DNA of 64,000 bases from JBHIET01 sp046760785 (GTDB lineage: Bacteria; Chloroflexota; Anaerolineae; B4-G1), in the NCBI GenBank assembly GCA_046760785.1, contig JBHIET010000005.1, positions 1-64,000 of the forward strand, read 5' to 3'. Position 1 is the stretch's first letter. Each line of letters opens with the position of its first letter. The notes under the pieces are model-generated. The model was not told the origin of the DNA. It ran no database searches and saw only the letters and a program-made list of their open reading frames with translations. Shown here one piece after another: positions 39,403-48,044 of this stretch. A program made the translations under genes and the position numbers.

Positions 39403-40593
39403 ATGAATTCGATCCGAAGACGTATTGAGGAGATGAACCGGCGGGTGACCGAAGCACAGCAGGCGGGGTTGTACTTCTACCTGCAGCCACTGGAGGAACT
39501 GGACGGGGCCTGGGTCACGACAAACGGGCGGCGCATGTTGAACTTCGCTTCCTACAGCTACCTGGGCCTGCTGGGGCATCCGAAGATCGAGACAGCAGCC
39601 CAGGAGGCACTGGCCCGCTACGGGACGGGCACTCACGGCGTCCGTGTCCTGGCCGGCACGCTGCCACTGCACAACGAACTGGAGCAGACCGTCGCCCGCT
39701 TCAAGAAGGCTGAGGCGGCCATCGTTTACTCCAGCGGCTACGTCACCAACCTGGCGACGGTGGCCGCGCTCGTGGGCCGCAACGACGTCGTCATCTGCGA
39801 CAAGTTCAACCACGCTAGCATCGTGGATGGCTGCCTGCTCAGCCAGGCCAAGTTTTTACGCTTCCGTCACAACGACATGGCTAGCCTGGAGCGGCGGCTG
39901 CAGCAGATTGAGCCTGACGCCGGTCGGCTGGTCGTTGTGGACGCCGTCTTCAGTATGGACGGCGACATCATCAACTTGCCGGAGGTAAGCCGGCTGTGTC
40001 GTGAGTACGATGCGCTGCTGATGGTGGACGAGGCCCACAGCGTGGGCGTGCTGGGCGAGACAGGCCACGGCATCGAGGAACACTTCGGACTCGAAGGCGC
40101 CATGGACTTGTACATGGGCACGCTCTCCAAGCCTATCCCCAGTGTCGGAGGGTACGTGGCGGGAAGTCAAGGGTTGATCACCTATCTCAAGCATGTGGCG
40201 CGGGCGTTCGTCTTCTCGGCCTCGCTGCCCCCGGCTCAGACGGCCGCCGCCAAAGCATCGTTCGAGGTAATCGAGGAGGAACCGTGGCGCGTGAAGAGGC
40301 TCCAGCGCAACGTCAAACAGTTCCTGGGCGGCCTCAGGGCGCGGGGCTTCAACACGCTCAACAGCGAGACTCCCATCGTGCCCATCATCTGCGGCGAGGA
40401 CGAGCGGGCGTTTCAGATGACGAAGGTGTGTCAGGAGGAGGGCATCTTCGTGCTGCCGGTGATCTCTCCTGCTGTGCCGGTCGGGCTGGCGCGGCTGCGG
40501 GCCAACGTGACGGCGGCTCACTCGGAGGAGGACATCGCCCACGCCCTGGACGTCTTCGAGCGGGCAGGCAAGACAGTGGGTGTTCTTGAGTGA
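39403..40593 (+). CDS. alpha-oxoamine synthase (BioF/Kbl-like)
   Basis: 396 aa, fold-type I PLP enzyme. NFASYSYLGLLGHPKI, GTGTHGVRVLAGTLPLHNELE, VVDAVFSMDGDI, MVDEAHSVGVLGETGHG and the PLP lysine in MGTLSKPIPSVGGYVAG are the AOS signature. It condenses an amino acid with an acyl-CoA: 8-amino-7-oxononanoate synthase (Ala + pimeloyl), 2-amino-3-ketobutyrate CoA ligase (Gly + acetyl-CoA) and serine palmitoyltransferase are the options. The PIPSVGG variant after Lys is less usual than TLGKA-type and argues for caution. No other biotin genes are in view. GGAGGAAT precedes the ATG. Confidence 0.88.
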   Translation: MNSIRRRIEEMNRRVTEAQQAGLYFYLQPLEELDGAWVTTNGRRMLNFASYSYLGLLGHPKIETAAQEALARYGTGTHGVRVLAGTLPLHNELEQTVARFKKAEAAIVYSSGYVTNLATVAALVGRNDVVICDKFNHASIVDGCLLSQAKFLRFRHNDMASLERRLQQIEPDAGRLVVVDAVFSMDGDIINLPEVSRLCREYDALLMVDEAHSVGVLGETGHGIEEHFGLEGAMDLYMGTLSKPIPSVGGYVAGSQGLITYLKHVARAFVFSASLPPAQTAAAKASFEVIEEEPWRVKRLQRNVKQFLGGLRARGFNTLNSETPIVPIICGEDERAFQMTKVCQEEGIFVLPVISPAVPVGLARLRANVTAAHSEEDIAHALDVFERAGKTVGVLE

Positions 40594-40621
40594 ACAAGAA
40601 ACCCAGTTTCTGAATCGTGGC

Positions 40622-40720
40622 ATGAGTGGGACTGTTGTGCTCAAGCGCGACCGCGTCAAACCGGTACTACAGCGTCACCCCTTGGTCTTCTCCGGGGCAA
40701 TGGGGGGCTGGCAATGTTGA
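40622..40720 (+). pseudogene. remnant of an RlmI-type rRNA methyltransferase N-terminus
   Basis: A 32-aa frame containing VLKRDRVKPVLQRHPLVFSG, the start of the PUA domain of RlmI/RlmK-like 23S rRNA cytosine methyltransferases (usual form RHPWVFSGA). It stops at TGA 40718-40720, and the CPBP protease gene begins at 40714, so the rest of the methyltransferase is missing. Probably a deletion scar; it could now act as a leader for the protease. Confidence 0.4.
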
Positions 40721-41697
40721 CTGGCCTGCTGGCCTACTTTCCCTTTCTGACAATCGCGTTGGTTGCGCAGTGGAGCGACCGGTATCGCGCGGTGCGCTGG
40801 GTAACCTACGGGCTCCTTCTTCTGTTCGACGCATCAGCGGCGCTGGGAGGGCTGCTGGCGCTGCTGCTCGGTTGGAACCGGGGGATACAGCGCATGCTCT
40901 CGTCGCAGTACCCCGGTGTGGCGTCGCTGCGCTGGGATGTTTTCGGACTCGTTGTGATTGGGACAACACTCCTGGCCCCTGTATTCCTGCTGCCGTATGT
41001 GCGGCGTGGCCTGGCTCATCTCATTCCTGTTGACCCCGAATCGGGTGTGCATGCCACGGCGTTGGCGCTGGCCGTCCTGGCGGCGGGGCTCAACCTCTCG
41101 CAGGTAGCGCTGATTGGCGGCCTGAGTGTGCTGGCCGCGAGTGCCGCCCAGGTTGCTTTTCTTGACCTGCTGGCCTCGAATCTGCCGATTGGACTATTCG
41201 CCCTTGTCGGCGTGGGGTTCCTCGTCCGGCGCACGGCACGTGAGACGTGGGAGCGGTTAGGGTTAGAGCGCGTCACCTGGCGACGGACCGGCCTGACGAT
41301 AGGCCTGGCAGTGGTCATCCTGGTGTTCTACTACGGGGTTGACCGGGTCTGGCGCCTGCTGGCTCCTGAGAGTTACGAGATGATGGAGGCGTTGGGCGAG
41401 GTGCTGTATGGTGGGGTCATGGTCACCTGGCAGGCCATCGCGGTCAGCCTGGTTGCCGGCGTGACGGAGGAGCTCTTCTTCCGGGGGGCATTACAGCCGC
41501 GCTTTGGTCTGTTATTGACGGCGATCCTTTTCACCGGCGTGCACGTGCAGTACGGCCTCACGCCAGCGACGCTGGAGGTCTTTGGCGGGGCACTGGCGCT
41601 GGGCTGGCTGCGCCAGCGGACGAACACGAGCGCCTGCATGCTTTTGCACGTGCTATACGACGTCGCTGGGCTGCTCGTTTTCCCGCTGCTACCCTGA
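40714..41697 (+). CDS. CPBP-family intramembrane metalloprotease
   Basis: 327 aa with about eight membrane helices. The Abi/CPBP motifs are present: EELFFRGAL (Glu-Glu and Arg, about 252-258), a His in FTGVHVQYG and a His in MLLHVLYDVAG. These residues hold the catalytic zinc in CAAX proteases such as Rce1. Bacterial members act in prenyl-protein cleavage, bacteriocin self-immunity or signalling; the target here is unknown. The start overlaps the methyltransferase remnant by 7 nt. Confidence 0.88.
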   Translation: MLTGLLAYFPFLTIALVAQWSDRYRAVRWVTYGLLLLFDASAALGGLLALLLGWNRGIQRMLSSQYPGVASLRWDVFGLVVIGTTLLAPVFLLPYVRRGLAHLIPVDPESGVHATALALAVLAAGLNLSQVALIGGLSVLAASAAQVAFLDLLASNLPIGLFALVGVGFLVRRTARETWERLGLERVTWRRTGLTIGLAVVILVFYYGVDRVWRLLAPESYEMMEALGEVLYGGVMVTWQAIAVSLVAGVTEELFFRGALQPRFGLLLTAILFTGVHVQYGLTPATLEVFGGALALGWLRQRTNTSACMLLHVLYDVAGLLVFPLLP

Positions 41698-41703
41698 GAG
41701 GGC

Positions 41704-41731
41704 TTGCATTTGCGCCACCTGCGAGTATAAT
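41704..41731 (+). promoter_or_regulatory. secA promoter
   Basis: TTGCAT (41704-41709), 16-nt spacer, TATAAT (41726-41731), giving a leader of about 30 nt to ATG 41767. Confidence 0.6.
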
Positions 41732-41766
41732 TGATGCTTGATTCTACATAGGGGTTGAATGGGTTG

Positions 41767-44700
41767 ATGTTGCGGGGACTGTTCACGAAAGTCATCAGTG
41801 ACTCTGATCAGCGTGAGGTTGCTCGGCTGCAGAAAGTGGTCGAGCGTATCAACGCGCTCGAGCCGGAGTTCGAGGCGCTGAGCGACGTCCAGTTGCGGGC
41901 CAGGACCGATGAGTTCCGCCGGCGCCTGGCAGACGGCGAGACGCTGGGCGATATTCTGGTCGAGGCCTTCGCGGCTGTGCGCGAGGCGGCCAAACGCACC
42001 ATCGGCATGCGTCACTACGACGTGCAACTGATCGGCGGCATCGTCCTCCACCAGGCAAAGATCACTGAGATGAAGACCGGCGAGGGGAAGACACTCGTCG
42101 CCACACTGCCGCTCTACCTTAACGCGCTGGAGGGGAAAGGCGCTCATTTGGTCACGCCCAACGATTATCTCTCCAAAGTAGGCGTGCAGTGGATGGGGCC
42201 GATCTATCACGCGCTCGGCCTGTCGGTGGGAGTGATTCAGTCGGCGGCTGCCGATCCCGACCGGGGCTCCTTCCTCTTCGACCCGGACTACCCTTCGGCT
42301 GATGATCGCTTTCTGAACCTACGCCCTGTCTCTCGGCGCGAGGCCTACCTGGCTGACATCACCTACGGCACTAACAACGAGTTCGGGTTCGACTACCTGC
42401 GCGACAACATGGCGCGCGATCTGTCGGAGTGCGTGCAGCGGGAGCTTCACTATGCCATCATTGACGAGGTGGACAATATCCTGATTGACGAGGCGCGCAC
42501 GCCGCTCATCATCTCCGGCCCGGCCGAGGAGTCCTCGGAACTTTACCGCCGCTTTGCTGACATTGTGCGTCGGTTGCGGCCCAGCAGCCCTGGAAGTGTC
42601 GAACGAGAGGCGCCGGATGGCGATTATGTTGTGGAGGAAAGGACGCAGATCGTCACGCTGACGGAGCAGGGGGTCGAGCGTGTCGAGCAGATGTTACCGG
42701 AGATCGAGGCGGAGGAGAGTATCTACGACCCCAAGCACGCCCACATGCTGCCCTACCTCGACAACGCGCTGCGGGCCTACGTCACCTACAAGCGGGACAA
42801 GGACTACATCGTCAAAGATGGCGAGGTAATCATTGTTGACGACTTCACTGGCCGGCTGATGTACGGGCGGCGCTTCTCCGAGGGTCTGCACCAGGCCATA
42901 GAGGCCAAGGAAGGGGTGCAGGTGCGGCGAGAGAGCCTGACCTATGCCACCATCACCTTCCAGAACTACTTCCGCATGTACGAGAAACTGGCCGGGATGA
43001 CCGGCACGGCCAAGACGGAGGAAGAGGAGTTCCAGAGGATCTACAACCTGGACGTGGTGGTGCTTCCCACCAACGTCGAATATCGCGCCACCTATGGCGA
43101 CCTGGTCACCTGCGAGCGGCGGGCGGATGAGATCGAGGAGGTCACCTTTGCCGGGGTGCTGGACGGACGCACGAGTGTCTTCGGCGAACTCGGTCAAGCC
43201 GTGGTGGTGACCACTTATGAATCCCCCGATAGGAATGGACGGCGCTACTTCAAGCGGCTCGACCTTACGGATGTGATCTATGCAACTGAGCAGGGCAAGT
43301 TCCGGGCTGTGGTAGACGAAATCAAGACGCTGCGCGAGGCTGGCCGTCCGGTGCTGGTGGGCACTATCGCGATCGAGACTTCGGAGCGGCTTTCAAAAAT
43401 GCTCAAGCGGCGTGGCGTCCCCCACCAGGTACTCAACGCCAAGCATCACGAGAAGGAAGCGGTGATCATTGCGCAGGCGGGACGCTCGGGCGCGGTGACA
43501 ATCGCTACCAATATGGCCGGTCGAGGCGTGGACATCAAACTGGGCGGCGACCCGGAGGGGGTGGCCCGCGAGCGGCTGCGCAAGGAGGGCTTCGACCTGA
43601 CCGAGATTCGCCAGGCACACTGGAACCATGCACTGGAGTTGCTGCGCCAGGGTCGAGACGTGGCGGAGGTTTACCCTGATCCATGGGCGCAGGTGCTGGC
43701 CAAGGCGGTGGCAGACTGCACGGCCGACCACGAGCGTGTGGTGGCTATGGGCGGCTTGCACATCCTGGGCACCGAGCGGCACGAGGCGCGCCGTATTGAC
43801 AATCAGTTGCGGGGTCGGGCGGGCCGCCAGGGTGACCCTGGTTCCTCTCGGTTCTACATCTCGCTCGAGGACGAGTTGATGCGCCGCTTCGGTGGCGAGC
43901 GGGTGCAGGGTTTGATGAGCCGGTTTGGCGTGGAAGAGGACATGCCTATCCAGCACACCTGGCTCGACAAGTCCATTGAGTCGGCGCAGATGCGGGTGGA
44001 AGGGTACAATTTCGACATCCGCAAACACGTGCTGGAGTACGACGATGTGGTCAACAAGCAGCGCGAGGTAATCTATGCCCAGCGGCGGCAGGTGCTCAGC
44101 GCGTCCAACCTGCGCGACCAGGTGCTGCGCATGGTGCAGGATGAAGTTAGCCGTGTGGTGACCGTTCACACGCCCGGCCACGACCCGGATGACTGGGACC
44201 TGCGTGGGCTTTACAGCGAGTTGCGTACCTTCTTCCCACTGCCTTCTACTTTCAACTATCGCAGGTGGAGGGAACTCTCGCCCGACGAGATTGGTGCGCA
44301 GCTATCTGAGATGGCCGAACGTGCATACGACGAGGTCAACCGTATCATCGGACACGAGGTCTACCGGCAGGCGGCACGGGAGGACGTGACGCTGGAGGCG
44401 CTGGAACAGAGTGCCAATCCGGCACAGCGGTTGGTCTATCAGCGGGTGGTTGAGCGGCTGGGAGGGGGGTCGAACGAGGATTGGACCACTCAACCCCTGC
44501 GTCGGCTTGCGGACGAGATGAAAGCGCAGGTTGAAGAGGCATTTGTGGACGCCTATCGCCTCTTCCGTGACCGGCAGTTGATGCTGCAGGCGGTGGATGG
44601 TCTGTGGGTGCGGCACCTGACGGACCTGTCGGCTCTGCGCGAGGGTATTGGGTTGCGGGCCTACGGTCAAGAAAACCCGCTTGTGGCTTACCGCAAGGAA

Positions 44701-45033
44701 GCGCACGAGATGTACGAAGCATTGTTGGCCCGCATTCAGCAGACAGTGGCACGATCTGTCTATCTGGTGCCGCAGACTCTGATCATTCAACCCAATAGGA
44801 GGAATCGCCGGCAGTTGCAAGCGATGCGCCCCCGTGTGCCAAGGGAGCGGCGGCTGGCACAGCCGGTTCGGGCTACATCCGAGGAGCGATCATTGGGACG
44901 TAACGATCCGTGCTGGTGCGGCAGCGGCAAGAAGTACAAGCACTGCCACATGCGGCAGGATATAGAGGCACAACGAGGCCCGATCGCCGCCACCCGGCCG
45001 CCTCAAGTGCCTGGGCGGAAGCGGCGGCGCTAG
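41767..45033 (+). CDS. secA: preprotein translocase ATPase SecA
   Basis: 1088 aa from ATG 41767 (a TTG at 41755 is possible), longer than the usual 840-900. Walker A is MKTGEGKTLVA; LVTPNDYLSK, TYGTNNEFGFDYLRDNM, the DEVD-like box IIDEVDNILIDEARTPLIISGPA, GTAKTEEEEF, TNMAGRGVDIKLGG and GRAGRQGDPGSSRFYISLEDEL cover NBD1, the preprotein-binding domain and NBD2. Extra length lies in insertions after the Walker A region (residues about 155-190) and before the second helicase half (about 440-510). The C-terminus has the SecB/lipid-binding zinc motif CWCGSGKKYKHCH. It drives Sec export. Confidence 0.96.
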   Translation: MLRGLFTKVISDSDQREVARLQKVVERINALEPEFEALSDVQLRARTDEFRRRLADGETLGDILVEAFAAVREAAKRTIGMRHYDVQLIGGIVLHQAKITEMKTGEGKTLVATLPLYLNALEGKGAHLVTPNDYLSKVGVQWMGPIYHALGLSVGVIQSAAADPDRGSFLFDPDYPSADDRFLNLRPVSRREAYLADITYGTNNEFGFDYLRDNMARDLSECVQRELHYAIIDEVDNILIDEARTPLIISGPAEESSELYRRFADIVRRLRPSSPGSVEREAPDGDYVVEERTQIVTLTEQGVERVEQMLPEIEAEESIYDPKHAHMLPYLDNALRAYVTYKRDKDYIVKDGEVIIVDDFTGRLMYGRRFSEGLHQAIEAKEGVQVRRESLTYATITFQNYFRMYEKLAGMTGTAKTEEEEFQRIYNLDVVVLPTNVEYRATYGDLVTCERRADEIEEVTFAGVLDGRTSVFGELGQAVVVTTYESPDRNGRRYFKRLDLTDVIYATEQGKFRAVVDEIKTLREAGRPVLVGTIAIETSERLSKMLKRRGVPHQVLNAKHHEKEAVIIAQAGRSGAVTIATNMAGRGVDIKLGGDPEGVARERLRKEGFDLTEIRQAHWNHALELLRQGRDVAEVYPDPWAQVLAKAVADCTADHERVVAMGGLHILGTERHEARRIDNQLRGRAGRQGDPGSSRFYISLEDELMRRFGGERVQGLMSRFGVEEDMPIQHTWLDKSIESAQMRVEGYNFDIRKHVLEYDDVVNKQREVIYAQRRQVLSASNLRDQVLRMVQDEVSRVVTVHTPGHDPDDWDLRGLYSELRTFFPLPSTFNYRRWRELSPDEIGAQLSEMAERAYDEVNRIIGHEVYRQAAREDVTLEALEQSANPAQRLVYQRVVERLGGGSNEDWTTQPLRRLADEMKAQVEEAFVDAYRLFRDRQLMLQAVDGLWVRHLTDLSALREGIGLRAYGQENPLVAYRKEAHEMYEALLARIQQTVARSVYLVPQTLIIQPNRRNRRQLQAMRPRVPRERRLAQPVRATSEERSLGRNDPCWCGSGKKYKHCHMRQDIEAQRGPIAATRPPQVPGRKRRR

Positions 45034-45056
45034 TTAGTAGGTGTAGGAGGATGCGC

Positions 45057-45428
45057 ATGGACGAACTTGACCTGACAGGTCGCCTTATGGCAGATATGGA
45101 CCCTCAATTGCTTGATTTCCTGCAGACGAAAGTCAACTCCTTCGTCAAGTGGGACCTGGTCCGCTTCTTCCACGACAATCCCCACACTACGGACACAGCC
45201 GACAATATCGCCCGTTACGCTGGCCGCACTGTCGAGGCCATCAGCGCCGAACTGGCCGAACTGGCGCGGGATGGGGTGCTGGAGGAAAATCAACTGGGCG
45301 ATATGACCGTCTACTCGTTGGCCCCAGACCGCCAGATTCGGGAGCTGCTGGAACAATTCGTGAGGGCCTCTGATGACCGGCAGTTTCGGGTCAAAGTGAT
45401 CTACCACATCATCCGGGGGACACGGTGA
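45057..45428 (+). CDS. small winged-helix DNA-binding protein
   Basis: 123 aa from ATG 45057, chosen because TAGGAGG lies 6 nt upstream. The middle (KWDLVRFFHDNPHTTDTADNIARYAGRTVEAISAELAELARDGVLEE) is a winged helix of ArsR/MarR-like type with recognition helix VEAISAELAEL; the wing includes QLGDMTVYSLAP. No metal-binding cysteines. It is placed between secA and the KaiC-like gene, and I read it as the transcription component of that module. Confidence 0.7.
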   Translation: MDELDLTGRLMADMDPQLLDFLQTKVNSFVKWDLVRFFHDNPHTTDTADNIARYAGRTVEAISAELAELARDGVLEENQLGDMTVYSLAPDRQIRELLEQFVRASDDRQFRVKVIYHIIRGTR

Positions 45429-45528
45429 TGGTTAGGGGTGCGATGGTGAGGGCGTGGTGCGTCGCGTCGCATGCTCTTACTTTCCGCTTCTCCATGCTCA
45501 CCGGGGCAAGAGTATGAGGAGGGAAGCG

Positions 45529-46290
45529 ATGGAACGGGTGAAAGCGGGCGTTCCAGGTCTGGATGAGATGCTCTGGGGTGGCTTCTTGCCTCAAACGGCC
45601 AATCTGGTCGAGGGTGCGCCGGGCACGGGCAAGACGACTTTGGGGATGCAGTTCATTTACCACGGCATTGTGGCCTGCGGGGAGCCTGGTCTGATACTGA
45701 CCTTTGAGCAGTTCCCACAGCAGTATTATAGTGATGCAGCCAGTTTCGGATGGGACTTCCGCCAGATGGAGCGGGAGGGGAAACTGCGTGTGATGATGAC
45801 CAGCCCAGAGGTCAGCAAGGTTGACCTGCAACAGGTCGGCGGGCGGATCGAGAGGTTGGTACAGGAGATAGGTGCCAAGCGGATACTGATAGATAGCCTC
45901 TCGCATTTTGAGCGTCTCAGCGAGGATTCCGCGCGTCTGCGGTCTATCGCCTATGGATTCATCAACGCGCTGAAACGCGAAGGCCTGACGGCCGTGTTGA
46001 CGCGAGAGAGCGGGGCACTGCTGGGGGAGGCAGAAGGAACTGACGATGCTTTTGCTTTTCTTGTTGACTCCTACATTCTCCTCCGGTACGTCGAGATCGA
46101 GAGCGCTGTCCGCAAGGCCATCCTGGTTCTCAAGATGCGGGGCAGCAATCACGACAAAGGCATCCGTCAGTTTGAGATTACTCCCCGTGGCATTGAAGTC
46201 CGGGCGCCGTTCGAGGGACGAGAGGGGATTATGAGCGGCAGCCCCCGGCGGATGGCTGATTCGTTCGTGCAGGCCTTTGTGAGGCGTTAG
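45529..46290 (+). CDS. single-domain KaiC-like RecA-superfamily ATPase
   Basis: 253 aa from ATG 45529, with AGGAGGG 5 nt upstream. Begins VKAGVPGLDEMLWGGFLPQTANLVEGAPGTGKTTLGMQF, the KaiC/RadA-like entry with Walker A at about 30-37; Walker B is RILIDSLSHFERL. Only one KaiC domain is present and no circadian KaiA/KaiB genes are seen. Prokaryotic single-domain KaiC-like proteins are thought to act as signalling ATPases near membrane or HTH proteins. Two small membrane proteins follow directly. Confidence 0.85.
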   Translation: MERVKAGVPGLDEMLWGGFLPQTANLVEGAPGTGKTTLGMQFIYHGIVACGEPGLILTFEQFPQQYYSDAASFGWDFRQMEREGKLRVMMTSPEVSKVDLQQVGGRIERLVQEIGAKRILIDSLSHFERLSEDSARLRSIAYGFINALKREGLTAVLTRESGALLGEAEGTDDAFAFLVDSYILLRYVEIESAVRKAILVLKMRGSNHDKGIRQFEITPRGIEVRAPFEGREGIMSGSPRRMADSFVQAFVRR

Positions 46291-46306
46291 TTGGAGGTTG
46301 GTCGCC

Positions 46307-46597
46307 ATGGAGGTGGTCAAATACGCATTGGCCATATACTCGTGGGCTGTCATTGGGATGTTGCTGGTTTTCCTGTGGCGTATCGCCTATTTCTATGAGA
46401 AGACTTCGGGCCAGCGCGTGCCTCATTATTTAGTCATCTTCCCGTCATTGTTGCTGGCGGCCGGTGTGGCCTGGTACCTCGTTTATAGCGTAGAGTTTAC
46501 CGGGCAGCCGGTCGGCGATCTGCTGCTGTTTGCGGGCGGTATCCTGCTCTTAGCGTTTGGCGGCCGTTTACAGGAGTTGATGACTGGAGAGCGATGA
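46307..46597 (+). CDS. small membrane protein of the KaiC-like module (1)
   Basis: 96 aa with three hydrophobic helices (about 6-28, 40-62, 70-90). TGGAGG lies 8 nt before ATG 46307. No family recognised. Its stop overlaps the start of the next membrane gene (ATGATG), so the two are translated together. Position suggests a membrane receptor or anchor for the ATPase. Confidence 0.65.
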   Translation: MEVVKYALAIYSWAVIGMLLVFLWRIAYFYEKTSGQRVPHYLVIFPSLLLAAGVAWYLVYSVEFTGQPVGDLLLFAGGILLLAFGGRLQELMTGER

Positions 46598-46935
46598 TGA
46601 TTGTCATCACGACACCTCTGGGGCCTGTGGGTTTGCTGGTGATTGCTTACCTGAGTCTTCTGTTTGCCAATTTCAGCCGGCGATTAAGCGCAGTGACGAA
46701 GATGGCGGACTATTATCGCTGGTTTCAGGTGGCCAGTCTCTTGATTGCCCTGGCGGCGATGAGCCAGATCGTGCGGGGCACCGTGGCACTTGCGCCCGAG
46801 CTCGCATCGCCAGTCTTGCTAGAGCCCTGGTTTGCTCTGGTGAGTTTCCATATCCCTCTGGCTATAGGGGTGACCGCTGACTTGTGGCTCGTGTTGTACT
46901 ACTGGAGATGGATATTGAAGGAAAGGGTCGAGTGA
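46594..46935 (+). CDS. small membrane protein of the KaiC-like module (2)
   Basis: 113 aa with three hydrophobic helices (about 5-25, 40-62, 78-105) and a charged cytoplasmic-type loop (SRRLSAVTKMADYYRW). No family recognised. It overlaps the preceding gene by 4 nt, and 43 nt separate it from the adenosine deaminase gene. Confidence 0.65.
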   Translation: MMIVITTPLGPVGLLVIAYLSLLFANFSRRLSAVTKMADYYRWFQVASLLIALAAMSQIVRGTVALAPELASPVLLEPWFALVSFHIPLAIGVTADLWLVLYYWRWILKERVE

Positions 46936-46978
46936 AAATCGAATTGTCCTCAGAGTAGAACACCACGGGCGATATGTG

Positions 46979-48040
46979 ATGCAAGACAAGAGGGAGCGAT
47001 CGAGGGCCATAGCCAGCCTGCGTGCTCAACTACATGCTCTACCAAAAGTGGACCTACACCGTCATTTGGAGGGCTCTCTGCGACTCCAGACCCTGGCTGA
47101 GATCGCCCAGGAGCATGGGATTGACCTGCCCAGTTACGACATCGAGTCTCTGCGGCCCTTCGTGACAGTGACAGACGAGAAACCGGATTTCCATCGCTTT
47201 CTTCAGAAGTTTACGTTCCTGCGGCGTTTCTATACCACCCAGGCAGCGATAGAGCGAGTGGCGTATGAGGCGGTGGCCGATGCAGCGGCCGACAACATCA
47301 GGTACTTGGAGTTGCGCTTCAATCCGGTGGCCCAGGCCCGGGCACAAGGATTTTCGCTCGACGAGGTGACGACCTGGGTGTGCGGTGCTGTCGCCAGAGC
47401 TCAGCGTGATTACGGGGTGCGCACCAATCTGATCCTGCAGATCGGTCGGGATGAGGACATGAAAACGGCGTCCCAGATCGTTGAGGTTGCATTGGCTCAC
47501 CAGGGCAATGGCGTCGTTGGTCTGGATTTAGCCGGCGATGAAGTGAAGTATCCAGCCCGTCGCTTTGCTGAGGTTTTCCGGTGGGCGCGGCAGGAGGGGT
47601 TGTGGGCGACGGTGCACGCTGGGGAGGCTGGAGAGGCCGAGAATGTTCGCGAAGCAATCGAACTGCTGGGAGCAGGGCGCATCGGGCATGGGGTACGCGC
47701 GATCGAGAGTTCGGCGATTGTGCAATTGCTCCGCGAGCGTGAGGTGACGTTGGAGGTCTGTCCGACCAGCAACTTACAGACTGCCGTTGTACGCCATTTG
47801 GCCCTCCACCCGCTGCCCGATTTGCTGGCTCTCGGTCTGCGTGTGACAATCAACACCGACGATCCCAGTGTCAGCGATACGACGCTTACCGACGAGTACG
47901 TGGTCGTTATGCTGGCAATGGGAGTGACACTAGAGCAGATCAAACGCACGCTCGTGATGGCTGCCGAGGGTTCCTTCCAGCCACTGGAGGAGCGGAAGCG
48001 GCTAGCGGAGTGGTTCCGCAAGGAGCTGGAGTTGGATTAG
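46979..48040 (+). CDS. add: adenosine deaminase
   Basis: 353 aa. Zinc and catalytic residues are visible: HRHLEGS (KVDLHRHLEG, about 26-31), HAGE (TVHAGEAGEAENV), the HGVRAIE helix and SNLQTAV, with NTDDPSVSDT at the end. The PF00962 layout is complete, and the enzyme converts adenosine to inosine for purine salvage. An in-frame GTG precedes ATG 46979; no strong ribosome site. It ends 4 nt before the argS start. Confidence 0.93.
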   Translation: MQDKRERSRAIASLRAQLHALPKVDLHRHLEGSLRLQTLAEIAQEHGIDLPSYDIESLRPFVTVTDEKPDFHRFLQKFTFLRRFYTTQAAIERVAYEAVADAAADNIRYLELRFNPVAQARAQGFSLDEVTTWVCGAVARAQRDYGVRTNLILQIGRDEDMKTASQIVEVALAHQGNGVVGLDLAGDEVKYPARRFAEVFRWARQEGLWATVHAGEAGEAENVREAIELLGAGRIGHGVRAIESSAIVQLLREREVTLEVCPTSNLQTAVVRHLALHPLPDLLALGLRVTINTDDPSVSDTTLTDEYVVVMLAMGVTLEQIKRTLVMAAEGSFQPLEERKRLAEWFRKELELD

Positions 48041-48044
48041 AGTA

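Noticed and set aside
45529..46290. Circadian clock KaiC
   Set aside because: One KaiC domain only, no KaiA/KaiB nearby; a KaiC-like signalling ATPase is the safer reading.
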